64,000 nucleotides of DNA from UBA1351 sp963677885 (lineage in GTDB: Bacteria > Bacillota > Clostridia > Lachnospirales > Vallitaleaceae), in contig OY782500.1 of assembly GCA_963677885.1 (NCBI GenBank), forward strand, positions 2,976,001 through 3,040,000, given 5' to 3'. Positions 8,883 through 17,890 of the stretch are shown here, in pieces. The notes under the pieces were generated by a model. That model had not been told where the DNA came from. It ran no database searches and was given only the letters and a program-made list of their open reading frames with translations. Within the stretch, counting starts at the first letter, position 1. Each line of letters opens with the position of its first letter. Both the position numbers and the translations under genes were made by a program.

Positions 8883-8920
8883 GGAAACCAATTTACAAAT
8901 ATGGGTTTCCATCTTATAAT
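8883..8920 (+). promoter_or_regulatory. Promoter of the GPH-GH105 operon with inverted-repeat operator
   Basis: TTTACA (8892-8897) and TATAAT (8915-8920) are 17 bp apart. GGAAACC (8883-8889) and GGTTTCC (8904-8910) form an inverted repeat bracketing the -35 element, a plausible site for the TetR protein encoded at the end of the operon. Confidence 0.65.
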
Positions 8921-8955
8921 AAAAAAAGAAGGTAAATTATTTTATGGAGGTCTAT

Positions 8956-10635
8956 ATGAGTAAAACAGGTAAGATGTCAAAGCTTGAAATGGCGACATTT
9001 GCAGCCGGTGATCTTTTTGGTGGTGGGGCACAGCTGGTCATTGGTTTCTTTTATCTACGGTTTTTAACCGATGTCGTTCGTATTAACCCGATTTTGGCAG
9101 GAACGGTTATTCTACTGTCTAAGATATGGGATGCTGTCAGTGATCCCATTATGGGGTCAATTAGTGATAACACAAGAAGCAGATTTGGGCGAAGAAAGCC
9201 ATATCTGCTGGCAGGTTTTTTCCTGATTATAATCGCCTTTACCCTTTTGTGGTATACGCCCGGACTTGACAGTCAGGGTGCAAAATTTGCTTTTGTCGTC
9301 CTTTCATATATGTTCTATTCAACCGTATCAACCATTGTTATGGTTCCCTATACTGCTCTGTCCAGTGAAATCAGTAAGGACGTTGTGGAAAGAGGTCGGG
9401 TTAATGGAGCCAGGTTGTTCTTTTCTCAAACAGCATCACTTATTGGTGCCGTCCTACCTATGGTTATCGTTGGTCTTTTTCCGGAAAAAACAGGTTATCT
9501 GGTCATGGGGCTTGTATTTAGTGTCTTTTATGCCATACCTTTTCTAGGAATTTTCCTCTTATGTCAGGAAAGGGTATCTCCCGGAAGTGAGCGGTCTAAA
9601 TTTAGTTTTAAGAAGACCATCTCCCCTTTCAAAATTAAGACCTACCGGTCCTTGATTGGTATGTATCTCATGGCATTTTTTGTTATGGACGTTGTAAGTG
9701 CGGTCTTTACCTACTATATGACTTATCTGATTGGTCGGGAAGATCTGCTGGAGATAGTCCTTGGGGTAATGCTCATCACCCAGATTGCCATGCTGCCTTT
9801 TACCGTACTTATTGCTGAAAAAATCGGTAAGCCCAAAACCTTTCGAATCAGTGCCTCGATTTTCATTGTTGGGGCCCTTGCATTGGGCTTTTATAATGCT
9901 GACTGGCCCATAGTTTTCATCTATATGATTGCAGCCCTTGTAGGAATTGGGTTGATTGGCTGTATCGTTATGCCTTGGGTTATGTATCCGGATGTTACAG
10001 ATATATCTGAATTGGCCTTTGGCGAAAGAAGGAGCGGTGCCTTTGCAGGCTTTATGACTTTTCTTCGAAAGTTCTCATCAGCTATCGGAATATGGGTTGT
10101 TGGATTTATGCTTCAGTTCTCGGGTTATATACTTCCAGGTGATGTTATTCTACCGGAGGATGCTGTAGCAAAACTGGATGAAAGCGGTATGGTTGCTATT
10201 GATCTCCTATCTGATGATACCTATGATATCAGTGTTGATATGGACAATGAAAGTGTGGACTTTATCAGTGGAAATCCAATGGACTATTCCTTCGATGATC
10301 ATGTTCTCTTTATCTATGGACAGGATGCCGGTCAGCCGGAAATCGTCGTTGAAAAGGACTTGGAGATTTCAAAGGCCTACGACTTTAAGGAAACATCCAC
10401 TATGAAATCTATTAAGTCTTTTAATCAACCAAAATCCTTTATCACCGGTCTTAGGGTTATTGTGTTTCTGCTCCCGGGACTGCTTCTACTCCTGGCTATT
10501 TTAATTGCCAGAAAATATCCCCTAACCCAGGAAGTCCATCAACAATTGCTGAGATATTATAAGATAAAAAACGGTGAACTTGATGAGGTAATCTCTGACG
10601 AAGAGATACTTGAGTTGAAAAATACCCTTATATAA
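8956..10635 (+). CDS. GPH-family sugar/uronide:cation symporter with extra extracytoplasmic domain
   Basis: 559 residues from ATG 8956; the ATG at 8944 is rejected because GGAGG (8946-8950) lies between the two. It belongs to the glycoside-pentoside-hexuronide family: the first helices (FAAGDLFGGGAQLVIGFFYLRF), the motif KIWDAVSDPIMGSISD and SRFGRRKPYLL are diagnostic. About 12 membrane segments are visible. Members import beta-glucuronides, xylosides or galactosides with a cation. Oddity: between the last two helices there is an extra soluble stretch of roughly 100 residues (about 395-495), rich in Asp; the family is usually near 460 residues. First gene of an operon with GH105, so an unsaturated or uronic-acid oligosaccharide is the likely cargo. 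Confidence 0.9.
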   Translation: MSKTGKMSKLEMATFAAGDLFGGGAQLVIGFFYLRFLTDVVRINPILAGTVILLSKIWDAVSDPIMGSISDNTRSRFGRRKPYLLAGFFLIIIAFTLLWYTPGLDSQGAKFAFVVLSYMFYSTVSTIVMVPYTALSSEISKDVVERGRVNGARLFFSQTASLIGAVLPMVIVGLFPEKTGYLVMGLVFSVFYAIPFLGIFLLCQERVSPGSERSKFSFKKTISPFKIKTYRSLIGMYLMAFFVMDVVSAVFTYYMTYLIGREDLLEIVLGVMLITQIAMLPFTVLIAEKIGKPKTFRISASIFIVGALALGFYNADWPIVFIYMIAALVGIGLIGCIVMPWVMYPDVTDISELAFGERRSGAFAGFMTFLRKFSSAIGIWVVGFMLQFSGYILPGDVILPEDAVAKLDESGMVAIDLLSDDTYDISVDMDNESVDFISGNPMDYSFDDHVLFIYGQDAGQPEIVVEKDLEISKAYDFKETSTMKSIKSFNQPKSFITGLRVIVFLLPGLLLLLAILIARKYPLTQEVHQQLLRYYKIKNGELDEVISDEEILELKNTLI

Positions 10636-10647
10636 AAGGAGATTGGT

Positions 10648-12654
10648 ATGAAAAAAATAATAGGTCGGATATTCATTGGACTACTGATTTTCCTTGTGAT
10701 TCTTGGTGGATGGGTAGGCTATGACTTAAAAGAAAATAATAAGATTGTAAGAACTAATGCCAAGGACCAAAGAGCAAGAGATCTGCAAAACCCTGTCAAT
10801 GACATTCTTGTAGCACTTGAGGAAGGTCAGACACCGGATTATACCCATCTTGCTGATACATTGGAGTATATTGATACACGATATGATACGTCAGACTTTA
10901 GGCTTCCCTCCTTGATACGTATCCTTTACGATCATCGTCAGGAGCTTCCTGAGGATGTCTATCTGGATATTGAAGATACGGTCTTAGGCTTTAAATATTG
11001 GATGGATCAGCCAGGTGATGATTCTATGTGTTATTGGTCTGAAAACCACCAGCTACTCTTCTCTTCATCAGAGTATTTATTGGGTCATTATTACAGTGAT
11101 GAGGTCTTTACCAATATGGGTATTAGTGGCAGAGACCACAGTGATATGGGTAAAGAGAGAGTCCTAACCTGGTTGGAACAGCGATTTACTTATGGATTCA
11201 CAGAATGGTATTCTTCCACATATTATGTGGAAGATATTGCCCCCTTATCGGTCTTGATTGATTTTGCACCTGATGAAGAGGTGCGTATAAAGGCTTCTAT
11301 GGTTCTTGACTTGATGATTTATGATCTGGCTACCCAGAATTACAAGGGAACTTTTACCGCCAATTCAGGCAGAATGTATGAGTCTGCCAAAATGAGCGGA
11401 CGCAGTGGCTCCATGAAAGAGTCAATTGCGGTTATTTGGCCTGAATTTAGTGACTATCTTGGTGTTGAAAAGATTGAAGGTATGGAGGTTAATTTTTATT
11501 ATATCAAAAACTATGAGGTGCCTCAGGTCCTGGTTAATATCGGATATGACCAAGAAGAAGCCAATATTTATAAGGCATCGACAGGGGTTGATCTCAGTGA
11601 ATACAAGGAAGAAGGCCTCATTGGCCAGGAAGACCCACAAATCATGATCCAGTTGGCTAGTGAAGCCTTCACAAATCCTGAGGTTATCGATAATACCATA
11701 AGGTATATTGATGACAATGACATGTTTTCCAATGAATTCCTCAATGACTTTAAGATGATCAATCTTGGTCTGGTTAAGACCTTTGGTTTGGCAACCGGTA
11801 TTTCCAAAATCCTGGACCCTATGTATGACGGTACGGCAATTCAGAGGGCTAACACCTATATGTACAGAACACCTGATTATGCCATGTCCACTGCACAGGC
11901 CTACCATCCTGGAACTTATGGTGACCAGCACAGTTTGTTTTCCCTCAACCTAAACAATGACTTCAATGTCTTTGTCCAGCACCCGGCTGCCAGCCTCAAA
12001 GAAGGTGGGGCTCTTGGAAATTCACCAAACTATTGGGTAGGTAATGGCTATCATCCCCATACCGTCCAGGAAAAAAACATCAATATCAGCCTTTTTGAAT
12101 TACCTGAAAAAGTCAATCCACTGGGCCAACTGGCTGGTATGGCCAGAGATATTGAACCCTACACCCATGCATACTTTCCCAAGCAGTATTTTGACCAGGT
12201 TGTTCTTGAAGATAACTATGCCTTTGGTTGGGTGGGAGATGTTTATGTTGCATTAATCGGCGCTGGTGACCTTTATTATAAAGAGATTGAGTATTCCGAT
12301 TATGACATCAGCAAGGGACTTAGTGAGGATTATGACCTGATTCAGGAAGGTCTGTCGACTTATTGGATTACTCAGGTTGGAAGAGGGAATGACTATGACT
12401 CTTTTGAAGCCTTTATGGAAGATGTAAAGACACAAAAGGTTTCCTATGAAAACAAAGTGTTGACATATAGAAACCTTCAGCTCACTTACCAAGGTGATTT
12501 TATGGTCGATGGAGAGGTGTTGGATTTGGACTATCCAAGATTTGATTCCAAATACAGTCAGACCGATAGGAAGGCTGAGACCATTAGATTTGACTTCGAG
12601 GGTCAATCCTTGGAGCTTGATTTTGATGACTTAGTAAGAAAAGTGGTCAATTAG
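10648..12654 (+). CDS. Membrane-anchored protein of unknown function, paralogue 1
   Basis: 668 residues; not recognised. An N-terminal membrane helix (residues about 4-24) probably anchors it outside the cell. Clear homologue of the protein at 13811-15781 over its full length. Strongly conserved blocks shared by both: YDxSDFR, MDQPGDDS, WSENH (residues 130-134), SGRDH / TGRDH, FTEWYS / FIEWYS, SNTYYEED-like, IQRANTY, YWVGNG and NPHSVQ / HPHTVQ. The helical first half followed by a strand-rich second half suggests an (alpha/alpha) toroid plus beta-sandwich, as in several polysaccharide lyases, but this is inference. It lies 12 bp after the transporter and upstream of GH105, which needs lyase-generated ends. 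Confidence 0.75.
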   Translation: MKKIIGRIFIGLLIFLVILGGWVGYDLKENNKIVRTNAKDQRARDLQNPVNDILVALEEGQTPDYTHLADTLEYIDTRYDTSDFRLPSLIRILYDHRQELPEDVYLDIEDTVLGFKYWMDQPGDDSMCYWSENHQLLFSSSEYLLGHYYSDEVFTNMGISGRDHSDMGKERVLTWLEQRFTYGFTEWYSSTYYVEDIAPLSVLIDFAPDEEVRIKASMVLDLMIYDLATQNYKGTFTANSGRMYESAKMSGRSGSMKESIAVIWPEFSDYLGVEKIEGMEVNFYYIKNYEVPQVLVNIGYDQEEANIYKASTGVDLSEYKEEGLIGQEDPQIMIQLASEAFTNPEVIDNTIRYIDDNDMFSNEFLNDFKMINLGLVKTFGLATGISKILDPMYDGTAIQRANTYMYRTPDYAMSTAQAYHPGTYGDQHSLFSLNLNNDFNVFVQHPAASLKEGGALGNSPNYWVGNGYHPHTVQEKNINISLFELPEKVNPLGQLAGMARDIEPYTHAYFPKQYFDQVVLEDNYAFGWVGDVYVALIGAGDLYYKEIEYSDYDISKGLSEDYDLIQEGLSTYWITQVGRGNDYDSFEAFMEDVKTQKVSYENKVLTYRNLQLTYQGDFMVDGEVLDLDYPRFDSKYSQTDRKAETIRFDFEGQSLELDFDDLVRKVVN

Positions 12655-12737
12655 ATATAAGCTGGAATCGAGGCAGAGGAAGTCTGAGAAAATTATTGGG
12701 AAGGAGAATCGCCGGACTTAAAAGGTGATTTTAAAAT

Positions 12738-13814
12738 ATGGATAAATTGTTTGAAAAAATTATAGATCTGGCAGATGGTACGACCAGGAAACTTAAACCT
12801 GACAACCTGCCCTGGATGTGGGGAGAAGCCCTTCTTATGCATGCCCTTGGGATCCTGGACCAGGAACTTGGGGAGGAGAGGTATACAGACTATATAAAGG
12901 CCTTTGCTGATTATCACATCGAAAAAGGCTGTCGTATCGATCAGTCTGATACCTTGGCTCCAACGCTGGCTACCTATTATCTTCAAAAGAAATTTCCTGA
13001 TCAGGGATACGAGAAAACTACCCAGAGAGGCCTTGACTATATTAAAAATTCCGAGAAGATTATACATAATATGCCTAATCATTTGGGCCATTCCCTGGAA
13101 GGCAAGTTGTATCCAAAAAGTATCTGGGTGGATTCCATTATGATGTATGGGGTCTTTACCAGTTTATATGCAAAAGAACAGAAGGTAGACTGGCTGATGG
13201 ATTTTGCCAAGAGTCAGCCGAAGTTTTTCAAGGATTATCTACAGGATAAGGAAGACGGTCTTTTTGTCCACTCCTACTGGACAAAATCGAAAAGACAGTA
13301 TCCAAAAAAACTCTATTGGGGAAGAGGGAACGGCTGGGTTATCGCTGCTCTTCCCATGCTTATGGATAACCTTTTGGAAGGGCCTGAAAAAGACGTGTGC
13401 AGGCAAATATTGGAGGAAGTCAGCCAGTCCCTCCTCACCTGTCAACGAGAAGACGGATATTTTGAAAGTCTCTTAAATAAACCTGGTACAAGTCCAAAAG
13501 AATCCAGTGCAACGTCACTTATAGCAGCCGGATGGCTCCATGGCGTCCGAATGGGATACCTTAGTGAGACATATCGAGAACCTGGCCTTAAGGCTTTTAA
13601 AGCAGTGGTTGGAGATTTGAAACGAGAAGATGGTCTTCTGGCAATGGATGATATTAGTGGACCGACCATTGCCCTTCAGTTGATCCCTGAGTTGGGCTAT
13701 AAACTCCAGTATAAGATGCAAAAATCCAAGGACTGGTCCTATGGTCTGGCTGCCTTGATTTTTGCAGGTATCGAATATAAGAAACTTGTGTTGGACCAGG
13801 AGGTGGAAAGTTGA
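12738..13814 (+). CDS. GH105 unsaturated rhamnogalacturonyl/glucuronyl hydrolase
   Basis: 358-residue GH105 (GH88/105 clan) enzyme, a cytoplasmic (alpha/alpha)6 barrel that removes the 4,5-unsaturated uronic acid left by polysaccharide lyases. Visible features: WMWGEALLMHAL, IWVDSIMMYGVF with the proposed catalytic Asp132 (equivalent to Asp143 of Bacillus YteR), and WGRGNGW (residues 194-200). No signal peptide. The ribosome site AAGGTG partly pairs with AATCGCC (12707-12713), a small hairpin that may tune its translation. Its stop overlaps the TTG start of the next gene. The presence of GH105 implies a lyase acting upstream; no known lyase family is found in the window. Confidence 0.9.
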   Translation: MDKLFEKIIDLADGTTRKLKPDNLPWMWGEALLMHALGILDQELGEERYTDYIKAFADYHIEKGCRIDQSDTLAPTLATYYLQKKFPDQGYEKTTQRGLDYIKNSEKIIHNMPNHLGHSLEGKLYPKSIWVDSIMMYGVFTSLYAKEQKVDWLMDFAKSQPKFFKDYLQDKEDGLFVHSYWTKSKRQYPKKLYWGRGNGWVIAALPMLMDNLLEGPEKDVCRQILEEVSQSLLTCQREDGYFESLLNKPGTSPKESSATSLIAAGWLHGVRMGYLSETYREPGLKAFKAVVGDLKREDGLLAMDDISGPTIALQLIPELGYKLQYKMQKSKDWSYGLAALIFAGIEYKKLVLDQEVES

Positions 13815-15781
13815 TTGCTTATATTATTATCGGTACCATTAGTTTATTCATTGTCTTAACGATCTATGAATATATACAGAATATGTCGATTAAGCCACTT
13901 CCTGCAAGGCCATCCGCTGCTGACTCAACCGATGGCTTTGATAAAATCATGAATTCTGATATCCATAAGCTCATAAGTAAGTTGGAAGCCGGCCAGCCAT
14001 TAAGCCAGGAGGATTATGAGGACATAGAATATACCTGTCAGTATCTGGATAAACGATATGATTGCTCAGATTTTCGGATGCAGACTATCTTGCGGATCCT
14101 CTATCAATATCCTGATCAAATAAGGAAGGACCTTGTTCAGAGGATGAAGATGACCCTTCTAGGGTCCAAGTTCTTTATGGATCAGCCAGGTGATGATTCC
14201 TTATGTCTTTGGTCTGAAAACCATCTTTTGCTTTTTGCAGCCGCTGAATATCTGACCGGACAATTGTATGAAGAGGATAGGTTTACCAATGATTCTCTGA
14301 CCGGTAGAGACCATATGACGCTGGCTAAAGAAAGGCTTCATATATGGTTTCAGCAAAAATTTGACTTCGGATTCATTGAGTGGTACAGCAATACATACTA
14401 TGAGGAAGATATGGGACCCTTAGCCAACCTCATTGATTTCTGCCATGACCCAGACATAGTGACAAAGGCGACTATGGCCATGGACCTCCTTCTCTTTGAT
14501 ATGGCAAGCCAGTCTTACAAGGGAAGTTTTACCTCAACCAGTGGAAGGCAGTATGAAAAAGGTAAGAAAAGTGGCAGTGAGAGTGCCTTGATCAATGTGA
14601 CAGAAAAGGTGTGGGGCTATCCTGCAGGAAGTGAACGGAAGGGCTTGGATCAAAACTTCATCTATTGTAAAAAGTATGAAGTTCCTCCGGTGATCAAGGC
14701 TATAGGCAGAGACCATGAGCCAAGGATTATAAAAGCTTCGACGGGACTTAACCTTAAGGAACTGGTTGAACAGTTTCCAGGTGGAATGGACCTTGACAGG
14801 GTCATGATGCAGTGGGCCATGGAAGCTTTTACCAATGATGAGGTCATTACCGATACCATGAAGTATATTCACAAACATCAGATACTGACCAATGAGTTTC
14901 TTAATGATTTTAAGATGATTGACCTAAGCCTGCTGAAGTCCTTGAATATTCTTCCTTTGATCAGCCGGTGGTTAAGACCTATGACCAATGGTGTGGCTAT
15001 TCAGAGAGCTAATACTTATACCTATCGGACTGAGGACTTTATGATGGCAACTGCCCAGAAATATCATCCTGGGGATTTTGGCGACCAGCAGCATATCTGG
15101 TCTGCTACCTTACCGGAAGGAATCTGTGTTTTTACCAGTCATCCGGCCCAGCCATTTACCGAAGATGGAGCCTTAAGCGCATCTCCGGGTTACTGGGTTG
15201 GTAATGGAAGGAATCCGCATTCGGTTCAGGACAGGTCAGTCAATATGACCTTATATATCATAGAGGAAAGAAAGGGACTACTGGAAAAAGACCTTTTACA
15301 TGAAAGTCATATGTATTTTCCTGTAGGTCTAATGGATGAAGTGGTCATCAAAGAGCGACATATTTTCGGGAGGAAGAACCAAACCTTTATCGGTGTCATA
15401 AGCAAAAATCCTTTGACCTTTAAGGATGGAGAAAATGGACAGGACCTGGTTCAAAAAGGATCGGTTACCTATTGGATTACAGAGCTCAGTTCAGGTGCTG
15501 AAGAGTCTTTCTCCGACTTTATAGATAGAATTCTGTCATCTAGGGTGGACTATGATGAGGATACCCATGTCTTAAGATATTGGGGAAGACATAGACTTGA
15601 ACTTGAGTATCAAAAGGACTTTCTCATTGATGGTCAGGTGGAAAAACTTGACTACCAAAGGTTTGACAGTGATTACGCGAAAACAGCCAGGAAGCCTAAG
15701 AAAATTCATATTCAACATGATGGTCATGAACTTTACCTGGATTTTGAAGCCTTAACCAGAGAGGTGACAAGGAATGAATAA
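13811..15781 (+). CDS. Membrane-anchored protein of unknown function, paralogue 2
   Basis: 656 residues from a TTG start preceded by AGGAGGTGG; the start overlaps the GH105 stop (TTGA). N-terminal membrane helix at residues about 2-20. It is homologous end to end with the protein at 10648-12654 and keeps all its conserved blocks, including MDQPGDDS, WSENH (residues 134-138), TGRDH, EWYSNTYYEED and YWVGNG. Function unrecognised. The pair encloses GH105, which suggests both act on the same uronic-acid polysaccharide, perhaps as two lyases or a lyase and an accessory protein of different specificity. The stop overlaps the next gene by 8 bp. Confidence 0.75.
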   Translation: MIAYIIIGTISLFIVLTIYEYIQNMSIKPLPARPSAADSTDGFDKIMNSDIHKLISKLEAGQPLSQEDYEDIEYTCQYLDKRYDCSDFRMQTILRILYQYPDQIRKDLVQRMKMTLLGSKFFMDQPGDDSLCLWSENHLLLFAAAEYLTGQLYEEDRFTNDSLTGRDHMTLAKERLHIWFQQKFDFGFIEWYSNTYYEEDMGPLANLIDFCHDPDIVTKATMAMDLLLFDMASQSYKGSFTSTSGRQYEKGKKSGSESALINVTEKVWGYPAGSERKGLDQNFIYCKKYEVPPVIKAIGRDHEPRIIKASTGLNLKELVEQFPGGMDLDRVMMQWAMEAFTNDEVITDTMKYIHKHQILTNEFLNDFKMIDLSLLKSLNILPLISRWLRPMTNGVAIQRANTYTYRTEDFMMATAQKYHPGDFGDQQHIWSATLPEGICVFTSHPAQPFTEDGALSASPGYWVGNGRNPHSVQDRSVNMTLYIIEERKGLLEKDLLHESHMYFPVGLMDEVVIKERHIFGRKNQTFIGVISKNPLTFKDGENGQDLVQKGSVTYWITELSSGAEESFSDFIDRILSSRVDYDEDTHVLRYWGRHRLELEYQKDFLIDGQVEKLDYQRFDSDYAKTARKPKKIHIQHDGHELYLDFEALTREVTRNE

Positions 15782-16604
15782 GATAAAGGATAGAGATATA
15801 AACGCGGAATTGAAACCCGATAGGAAACCGAGTATATCGGTCCAGCTCTTTACAGTTAGAAAACATATGAAAGGTCCTGACCAGATTCAAAGGACCTTAA
15901 AGCGTATCCGGGAGATGGGTTATCGAAATGTGGAAGTAGCCAGGGTAAAGTTCAATCTAAAAGAAGGTCAGGTGATTAAAGAAGCCTGTGATGCATACGG
16001 AATCCATATCGGCAGCAGCCAGATCAAGTACAAAAAGATTATAAAAGACTTCGATGAGATTGTGAAACTCAACCATTTATGGGGGTGTCGGTATATAGGC
16101 GTATCGGTTTTGCCTCCTAAATACTGGACCAAAGGCCAGGCTGGACTGAAAGCATTTGCCGGCTTATTGAATCAACTTGGCAAACGATTACTTGAAGAAG
16201 ACTTAAATCTATTGTATCATCATCATGATATGGAATTCGTCAGATATGGTAATCAGACAGGTTTGGAAGTCCTTATGGAGGAAACAGATCCTAGATATGT
16301 GAATCTTATGATGGATACTTTTTGGACACAAAAAGGTGGCAGAGACCCTGCCAGCCAAATAGACCAGTTTGGCCAAAGGATTAAGATTATCCACCTGAGG
16401 GATTACCGGATGAATTTTTCGTTGACCAAAGGCTATCATATTCAAGACTGTCCCATATTAGAAGGCAATCTGGATATTGACCGTATTATGGAAGCAGCCC
16501 GTAATGGAGGCGTCTTATATCTGCCTGTTGAACAGGCTACTCAGCATCCTTTTGAAGATTTGCAAAAAAGCAGTCAACATCTGGTTGAGAAAGGTTTTTT
16601 ATGA
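15774..16604 (+). CDS. Sugar phosphate isomerase/epimerase-like TIM barrel
   Basis: 276-residue xylose-isomerase-like TIM barrel protein (IolE/hydroxypyruvate-isomerase superfamily). Evidence: the opening strand SISVQLFTVR, RIREMGYRNVEVA, the metal-site-like LLYHHHDMEF and VNLMMDTFW, and KIIHLRDY near the C-terminus. The enzyme probably isomerises or epimerises a keto sugar or uronate released by GH105. It overlaps the preceding gene by 8 bp and the following regulator by 4 bp, so the operon is translationally coupled. The exact substrate cannot be read from sequence. Confidence 0.85.
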   Translation: MNKIKDRDINAELKPDRKPSISVQLFTVRKHMKGPDQIQRTLKRIREMGYRNVEVARVKFNLKEGQVIKEACDAYGIHIGSSQIKYKKIIKDFDEIVKLNHLWGCRYIGVSVLPPKYWTKGQAGLKAFAGLLNQLGKRLLEEDLNLLYHHHDMEFVRYGNQTGLEVLMEETDPRYVNLMMDTFWTQKGGRDPASQIDQFGQRIKIIHLRDYRMNFSLTKGYHIQDCPILEGNLDIDRIMEAARNGGVLYLPVEQATQHPFEDLQKSSQHLVEKGFL

Positions 16605-17149
16605 AGGAAAGAGATAAACAGTTAATTGAAGTGACCCTTGATTTGTTTCAGGAGCAGGGGGCAAAATTCAAGATGGTAGATGTTGCCCAGCGGATGAAAA
16701 TGAGCAAGAAGACAATCTATAAGGAATATGGCAACAAAGAAGACCTGATTATCATGATTGTCAAGGCGACCTTTGAAGGTATTGAACACCAATTGGAGAA
16801 AGTTATGGCATCCGATACCTATGATTCGGTGGAAAAGCTTATTCGCTTGTCCTGCGCCTTCCCTGATGCCAAGGATATTGACTACCATAAAGCCCTCATG
16901 CTAAAAGAAGATTTTCCCAAACCCTACCATATGTTTATTGAATATATTGAAGATAACTGGAACCTGTCAAAAGTCCTTTTTGAAGAGGCTAAGGCTGAAG
17001 GCAAGATTAAGGATTTGGACCATGATGTATTTCGGGTCATGATTCTTGGAATTACCAAACAGGTCCTGGATATGGTGGATGTAGACCAGGCAAGTCTTCT
17101 TGAAACCTGTGTCCGACAGGTTTTTGAAGGTATTCTGGTTAAAGATTAA
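16601..17149 (+). CDS. TetR/AcrR-family regulator
   Basis: 182 residues. The N-terminal helix-turn-helix (LFQEQGAKFKMVDVAQRMKMSKKTIYKEYGNKEDLI, residues about 14-50, read in parts) is typical TetR. The C-terminal half is the variable ligand-binding domain. It ends the operon that begins at 8956 and overlaps the isomerase gene by four bases (ATGA), so it is likely the operon's own repressor, acting at the GGAAACC/GGTTTCC inverted repeat at 8883-8910. Confidence 0.88.
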   Translation: MKERDKQLIEVTLDLFQEQGAKFKMVDVAQRMKMSKKTIYKEYGNKEDLIIMIVKATFEGIEHQLEKVMASDTYDSVEKLIRLSCAFPDAKDIDYHKALMLKEDFPKPYHMFIEYIEDNWNLSKVLFEEAKAEGKIKDLDHDVFRVMILGITKQVLDMVDVDQASLLETCVRQVFEGILVKD

Positions 17150-17222
17150 ACAAGGAAGCTCATATATAAGATATATAAGTAAGATAATTAATTCATAAGA
17201 CAAGATATATAAGGAAAATAAT

Positions 17223-17254
17223 AAGGGTCCTGACCTATGTCATGGACCCTTTTA
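17223..17254. terminator. Bidirectional terminator between tetR and ppnP
   Basis: AAGGGTCC (17223-17230) pairs with GGACCCTT (17244-17251), followed by TTT on the plus strand and preceded by an A-rich tract that serves the minus strand. It separates two convergent genes. Confidence 0.75.
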
Positions 17255-17259
17255 AAATC

Positions 17260-17574
17260 TTAATCAACATATGAACAGCAATAATCCGTCACCTGGCTGA
17301 TCTTAAGTTTGAAGCTGGATTTGGCAGGAACCTCAAAGGTATACTGGCCGTCGATGGTAATCCAGTTTTCATCTCCAGGAAGTAGAATTTCTAACTGACC
17401 TGCCAGAATTTCCATAATCTCCTTCTTATCTGTTCCAAATTCATATTCTCCTGGAAGCATAATTCCCAGGGTCTTTTTTTCGCCATCAGGAAATAGGACT
17501 GTTCTGCTGGTTACCTTGCCATCGTAATAGATGTTGGCTTTTTTGATGATGGATACGTTTTCAAATGTAGTCAT
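17260..17574 (-). CDS. ppnP: Pyrimidine/purine nucleoside phosphorylase PpnP (DUF1255)
   Basis: 104 residues from the ATG at 17574, which has AAGGAG upstream; a longer frame to 17628 lacks a site. It is a small cupin of the PpnP family, which phosphorolyses several nucleosides. The pattern YYDGKVTSRTV, LGIMLPGEYEFGT, EIMEILAGQLEILLPG, W...G..FEVPA and SFKLKI...DYCCSY follows the E. coli protein (94 residues) along its length. Single gene with its own promoter at 17656-17684. Confidence 0.88.
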   Translation of the reverse strand: MTTFENVSIIKKANIYYDGKVTSRTVLFPDGEKKTLGIMLPGEYEFGTDKKEIMEILAGQLEILLPGDENWITIDGQYTFEVPAKSSFKLKISQVTDYCCSYVD

Positions 17575-17655
17575 AGAAGGGCTCCTTTTTATTCTTATTC
17601 CATGTATTTCAGGAAATGAATGCACCATAGATGATTTAACAAATTAACAAGGTGA

Positions 17656-17684
17656 AGTATAAAAGAATTTGTAGTCTTTGTCAA
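17656..17684 (-). promoter_or_regulatory. ppnP promoter
   Basis: On the minus strand TTGACA (17684-17679), a 17-bp spacer and TATACT (17661-17656) lie about 80 bp before the ppnP start codon. Confidence 0.7.
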
Positions 17685-17763
17685 TATAAATGCATTTGCA
17701 GATGGACTAGCAGAGAAATTAGTAAGGAAGGTGAGTTTTTTCTTTTTTGGAAATTATGTTCTT

Positions 17764-17821
17764 ATTAGACATATATGAGGTGGTTTTATACATATAAATA
17801 GGAGTTTATGCCTGATATAAT
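17764..17821 (+). promoter_or_regulatory. Activator box and -10 element of the Gfo/Idh gene
   Basis: ATTAGACATATATGAGGT (17764-17781) lies upstream of TATAAT (17816-17821), with no good -35 hexamer, as expected for an activator-dependent promoter. A 17-of-18 copy occurs at 19948-19965 before the GH31 gene and the araC gene. Confidence 0.55.
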
Positions 17822-17890
17822 ATTTGTATTAGACAAATGTTATGTGAATCGACACGATATGGATCTTTATCCAAAGGTTAGGAGTTATAT

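Larger units (their letters stand above)
17575..17890. other. 316-bp divergent intergenic region
   Basis: Contains the ppnP promoter (minus strand) and, on the plus strand, an 18-bp AraC-box-like element (17764-17781) and a TATAAT (17816-17821) for the oxidoreductase gene. No further gene is seen. Confidence 0.6.

Noticed and set aside
8944..8955. Upstream ATG of the GPH transporter gene
   Set aside because: The GGAGG ribosome site lies between this ATG and the one at 8956, so the latter is the start; the same situation occurs at 20035 and 20047.
11422..11931. 169-residue open frame on the minus strand
   Set aside because: Antisense to a well-conserved gene, no ribosome site and low-complexity hydrophobic translation; it is a shadow.
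12707..12730. AATCGCC/GGTGATT hairpin before GH105
   Set aside because: Short stem with a G-T pair; possible translational tuning but too weak for a separate feature.
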